This document shows, piece by piece, positions 61,714 to 64,000 of a DNA stretch of 64,000 nucleotides. The notes beneath the pieces were generated by a model. The model had not been told where the DNA came from. It was given only the letters and a program-made list of their open reading frames with translations, and did no database searches. The position numbers and the translations under genes were made by a program. Location: contig CBDDAA010000002.1 in assembly GCA_965224675.1 (NCBI GenBank), forward strand, positions 2,046,001 through 2,110,000, in the 5' to 3' direction. Numbering within the stretch: the first letter of the stretch is position 1; each line of letters starts with the position of its first letter. Source of the stretch: UBA7957 sp965224675. Its GTDB lineage: Bacteria > Pseudomonadota > Gammaproteobacteria > Granulosicoccales > Granulosicoccaceae.

Positions 61714-63348
61714 ATGTTAGGTGCAATTGTAAGTAGTGTATTAGGTGGCGCTCTGAATGGCGCAATGGGCGGCGGCGGCGGACCTGTAGCCGGTGGAGCC
61801 AAGGGCTTGTTAGGCGGCTTGGGTGGCGTTTTTTCCCCCATTTTACAAAAGATTATGGGCGGCTTTGGTGGGGCAAAGAATAAAGCACAGGCGCAGGGCC
61901 AAGACCAGGGGCAGGCAGGGGCGACAAAACAGAGCGACGTTGCTCGTGCGGTGCTGAATCTGTTGACACGTGTCATTAACGAAATGAAACAGGGCAAAAG
62001 CGGTGAAAAGGGAACAAATACTGGCGCTGCAAATAATACGCCGGTAAAAGGTGGGGTGACCAAGGGTAGTAAATCGCCAGCCCGAGGGCATGCAAATCAT
62101 GCAGCTTGTTGCACACATTCAGGTGTAAAAGATAATCAACAAAATTCTGGATCAAAGCTACAGCAATCAGCGGGCAAGCTTGAAAAAACAGTGGCCGATA
62201 TGGATAAACTTGCAGATGGCATGTTGGGAAAATTGCAAGGTAAGCCTGGTTTTAAAGCAGTAGAGAGTTCGATTGATCAATTAAGAGCGGGTGCCGAGCA
62301 ACTTAAAGCCAATCCGTCTGATGCGAATGCCAAAAAACAATTTGCTCAATCTGCCGGTAATCTCTCCAACGCAGTAAAAGCAATGCAGGGCGATATGGAT
62401 CCAGCAGCTCATAATGCACTTCAATATCAAAGTGATAAGTTAAAAAAATCAGCCAATGCGTTGCAATCAGATACAAGCAATAATCCTGAAAAACAAGCGC
62501 AGTTGTTTGATAAAGCGTCCTCAGCGGCTTCTGAAGTGAAAGATAATCTTGAGAACCTGTCACCTCAGAATCACAAAAAAGACTACCATCCACATCCTCA
62601 TCACTGTCGTTCCACCCCACCCAATTGTGGCCCTAAGCCAGCGCATAATTGTCCGCCAAAACCGCACTGCGATTCTCCTGCAGAACCAGGCAAGAAAACC
62701 TGGAAAGTTAATAAAGACGGAAAGAATATAGAGCTGGACAATGGCTATAAGCTTAATTTCAGCAATAAAGACTCGGCATGGACGATTAGCGATAAAAATG
62801 GTGACAAAACCCGTATATGGGGTGATCCACATGTTAATGAAGGCAATGGCAAGGGTAATAAGCAATGGGATTTCAGCAGAGACTCCACCTTTGTATTAAA
62901 AGATGGAACCAAGATCTCGGTTAAAACAACCCCTGCAAAAAAGGGAAAGCCAACGGTTTCCAGCGCTTTAACCATTACCAAGGGTGATCAGGCGGTACAA
63001 GTGTCCGGTATCGACAAGCAGAACGTGAAGATTGGCAATGTGACGATGAATGGTCGTGAAATCGATAAGAACACGAATGATGGCGCCATTTTCCGTGAAG
63101 GTAATAATGGGGTTGATGACTGGTTTGATAAAGACGGTAAAGAGATTAAGAAAAATCAAGCAATGGGTAAACAATTGATAAATGAGATTGGGGATCAGAC
63201 TGGCGCGACGACGGGTAATACAAATCCTGGCATGACTCGGCAGCCGGATCAAAACTACTCAGCTCAAGGAATGAGAATGCTTGAAATACTGATCACCAGC
63301 CTGAATCAGCTATTTTCGAAGCAAGACAAAGGTACTCAACAGGCCTGA
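61714..63348 (+). CDS. Harpin-like / DUF1521 self-cleaving candidate effector (544 aa)
   Basis: Modules: residues 1-100 Gly-rich and homologous to the 93-aa protein; a Cys/His spot H-A-N-H-A-A-C-C-T-H near 130; a helical middle (about 145-285); a Cys/His linker (292-319) with four Cys and six His; and a DUF1521 domain (about 328-480). The last contains G-D-P-H-V-N at 370-375. In rhizobial NopE1, a T3SS effector, the DUF1521 domain cleaves itself after calcium binding between Asp and Pro of GDPHVD; here the scissile bond would be Asp371-Pro372. Asp/Asn/Gly-rich loops (D-K-N-G-D-K, D-K-D-G-K-E) suit calcium binding. An amphipathic helix ends the protein. Secretion by the neighbouring T3SS is inferred. 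Confidence 0.8.
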   Translation: MLGAIVSSVLGGALNGAMGGGGGPVAGGAKGLLGGLGGVFSPILQKIMGGFGGAKNKAQAQGQDQGQAGATKQSDVARAVLNLLTRVINEMKQGKSGEKGTNTGAANNTPVKGGVTKGSKSPARGHANHAACCTHSGVKDNQQNSGSKLQQSAGKLEKTVADMDKLADGMLGKLQGKPGFKAVESSIDQLRAGAEQLKANPSDANAKKQFAQSAGNLSNAVKAMQGDMDPAAHNALQYQSDKLKKSANALQSDTSNNPEKQAQLFDKASSAASEVKDNLENLSPQNHKKDYHPHPHHCRSTPPNCGPKPAHNCPPKPHCDSPAEPGKKTWKVNKDGKNIELDNGYKLNFSNKDSAWTISDKNGDKTRIWGDPHVNEGNGKGNKQWDFSRDSTFVLKDGTKISVKTTPAKKGKPTVSSALTITKGDQAVQVSGIDKQNVKIGNVTMNGREIDKNTNDGAIFREGNNGVDDWFDKDGKEIKKNQAMGKQLINEIGDQTGATTGNTNPGMTRQPDQNYSAQGMRMLEILITSLNQLFSKQDKGTQQA

Positions 63349-63529
63349 TATCTGAATTTGGACAATCAGTTTCCAAGCTGGCAAAAAGAGAGCATGCGGG
63401 GTTAATGAGTTCCTCGCAGTGAATGAAAAAACATGATCGATTTGCAGGTGTGCGCCGCAGCCGATCAAGATTTCAGGTAATTATAGGCGTGCACATTCGA
63501 TTGATGTCAGAAAAATACACAGGATTTCT

Positions 63530-63592
63530 CCTTGTTAACAAGGTGGGATAAATAGTGTTAAAAAGCACAGGTGAAGCTCACAAATTACCTGT
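63530..63592. promoter_or_regulatory. Palindrome and hairpin upstream of the last gene
   Basis: A perfect 14-bp palindrome CCTTGTTAACAAGG (63530-63543) is followed by an ACAGGT / ACCTGT hairpin (63567-63592) ending in TTTTTAT. The first could be an operator; the second is a possible attenuator or the terminator of the 544-aa gene, 31 bases before the 109-aa start. Confidence 0.45.
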
Positions 63593-63622
63593 TTTTATAC
63601 AGAGATAAAAGAGGAATAAGTT

Positions 63623-63952
63623 ATGAAGATTGGAGCAAATGGTAATGTAAACAATGCAGCCATGTTAAAAGGCAATGCAAAGGGTAAAGGAGTTTCAGAG
63701 GCTGGGAAAAAGGCAAATTTTGATGGAGACATGATGAAAAAGGTATCTGGTCAGAACTGCTGCTGCAATAAAGGTGGCGCGCAGGGTGCTGGTGGTGCTA
63801 AGGCTGGGGGCGCCCAGGGTGCAGAAGGGGCTGACGGTGGCAAAGGAGATGTTATGAGTCAGGTAATGGAGATGTTGAAAAAAATTGTAGAGTTAATCAA
63901 AAATCAGAGTGAAGGTGGTGCTCAGGGGGCGCAGGGCGCAAAACAGGCATAG
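63623..63952 (+). CDS. Small Gly/Ala-rich protein with Cys cluster (109 aa)
   Basis: A 109-aa protein without signal peptide. The N-terminal half is Lys/Asn/Gly-rich, with N-C-C-C-N-K at about residues 49-54. Repeats of the type G-G-A-Q-G-A / G-G-A-K-A follow, then an amphipathic helix V-M-S-Q-V-M-E-M-L-K-K-I-V-E-L-I-K and a closing G-A-Q-G-A-Q-G-A-K. The Gly-rich plus amphipathic-helix layout resembles Hpa1-type harpins and the two proteins upstream. GAGG nine bases before ATG. Probably another secreted component; function unknown. Confidence 0.65.
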   Translation: MKIGANGNVNNAAMLKGNAKGKGVSEAGKKANFDGDMMKKVSGQNCCCNKGGAQGAGGAKAGGAQGAEGADGGKGDVMSQVMEMLKKIVELIKNQSEGGAQGAQGAKQA

Positions 63953-63963
63953 GTGTGAAGTCT

Positions 63964-63998
63964 GCTGGATCCAGCTAGCAGCCCGTTAGTGATCCAGC
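63964..63998 (+). terminator. Hairpin after the last gene
   Basis: GCTGGATC / GATCCAGC, an 8-bp stem with a 19-base loop, 12 bases after the stop codon. It shares its core with the hairpin at 61012-61042. The window ends before any T-run could be seen. Confidence 0.5.
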
Positions 63999-64000
63999 AC

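Noticed and set aside
1..64000. tRNA, rRNA and riboswitch genes
   Set aside because: Read for cloverleaf ends, rRNA landmarks and common riboswitch cores; none recognised by eye, though a covariance-model search was not possible.

Overview
The window (about 64 kb, moderate GC) reads as chromosomal DNA of a Gram-negative, probably marine, heterotrophic gammaproteobacterium. The grounds are TRAP and AEC transporters, outer-membrane and lipoprotein families, a REP-associated (Y1) transposase and general gene style. A placement near Cellvibrionales/Alteromonadales is inference only. No rRNA, tRNA or CRISPR array was recognised.

Left part (1-23.8 kb): a TRAP transporter operon (end of dctP, dctQ, dctM); a PaaI-type thioesterase convergent with a nitronate-monooxygenase-like flavoprotein; a MATE exporter; a YcaQ-like DNA glycosylase; a secreted metallo-beta-lactamase-fold hydrolase; a PLP aminotransferase; a Sel1-repeat lipoprotein; a CopZ-N-type Fe-S/Zn protein; a second NMO-like protein and an MFS transporter. 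Next comes a compact minus-strand cluster: ApbE flavin transferase, TlpA-like thioredoxin, DUF4266 lipoprotein ending in a Gly/Cys tail, DUF3570 outer-membrane barrel and a 59-aa DUF2892-like membrane protein. It is followed by a lipoprotein plus Tat-exported pair (DUF1800/DUF1501-like), a globin-fold protein and a membrane-anchored TPR regulator.

Middle part (23.8-42.4 kb): gamma-glutamyltranspeptidase, a thioredoxin-like protein, a PlsC-type acyltransferase, a cNMP/rhodanese protein, an HDOD protein, a SsuABC/TauABC-type ABC transporter, a cupin, a large Fe-S flavoprotein of the GltD/DsrL type, two AEC carriers, an M48-TPR protease, and an OmpA-like protein / ECF-like sigma factor / anti-sigma-like membrane protein operon. 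Palindromic repeats lie in this part: a 361-bp MITE-like element with perfect 34-bp terminal inverted repeats, and two related short elements (86 and 74 bp).

Right part (42.6-64 kb): a non-flagellar type III secretion locus with an unusual make-up. A LuxR-type regulator whose receiver has lost its acidic pocket precedes sctQ-R-S-T-U on the plus strand. A Y1 transposase and a RelBE-like toxin-antitoxin pair follow. Then sctD, an sctC-like gene with only the N0-N1 part of the secretin, sctO, sctN and sctV lie on the minus strand. SctU lacks the NPTH self-cleavage motif. Downstream is a set of probable T3SS substrates: a 904-aa basic protein with six 11-residue repeats; three 71-aa paralogues, two of them identical in protein but differing at about 29 codons; two glycine-rich harpin-like proteins, one of 93 aa and one fused to a Cys/His linker and a DUF1521 domain carrying GDPHVN, which matches the calcium-dependent self-cleavage motif of rhizobial NopE1; and a 109-aa Gly/Ala-rich protein. 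A roughly 32-bp promoter-like sequence (AACTTT-N17-TCTATA) stands upstream of three of these units. No SctJ, SctL, SctK, SctI, SctW or secretin pore domain was recognised, so the apparatus is divergent, incomplete here, or completed outside the window.
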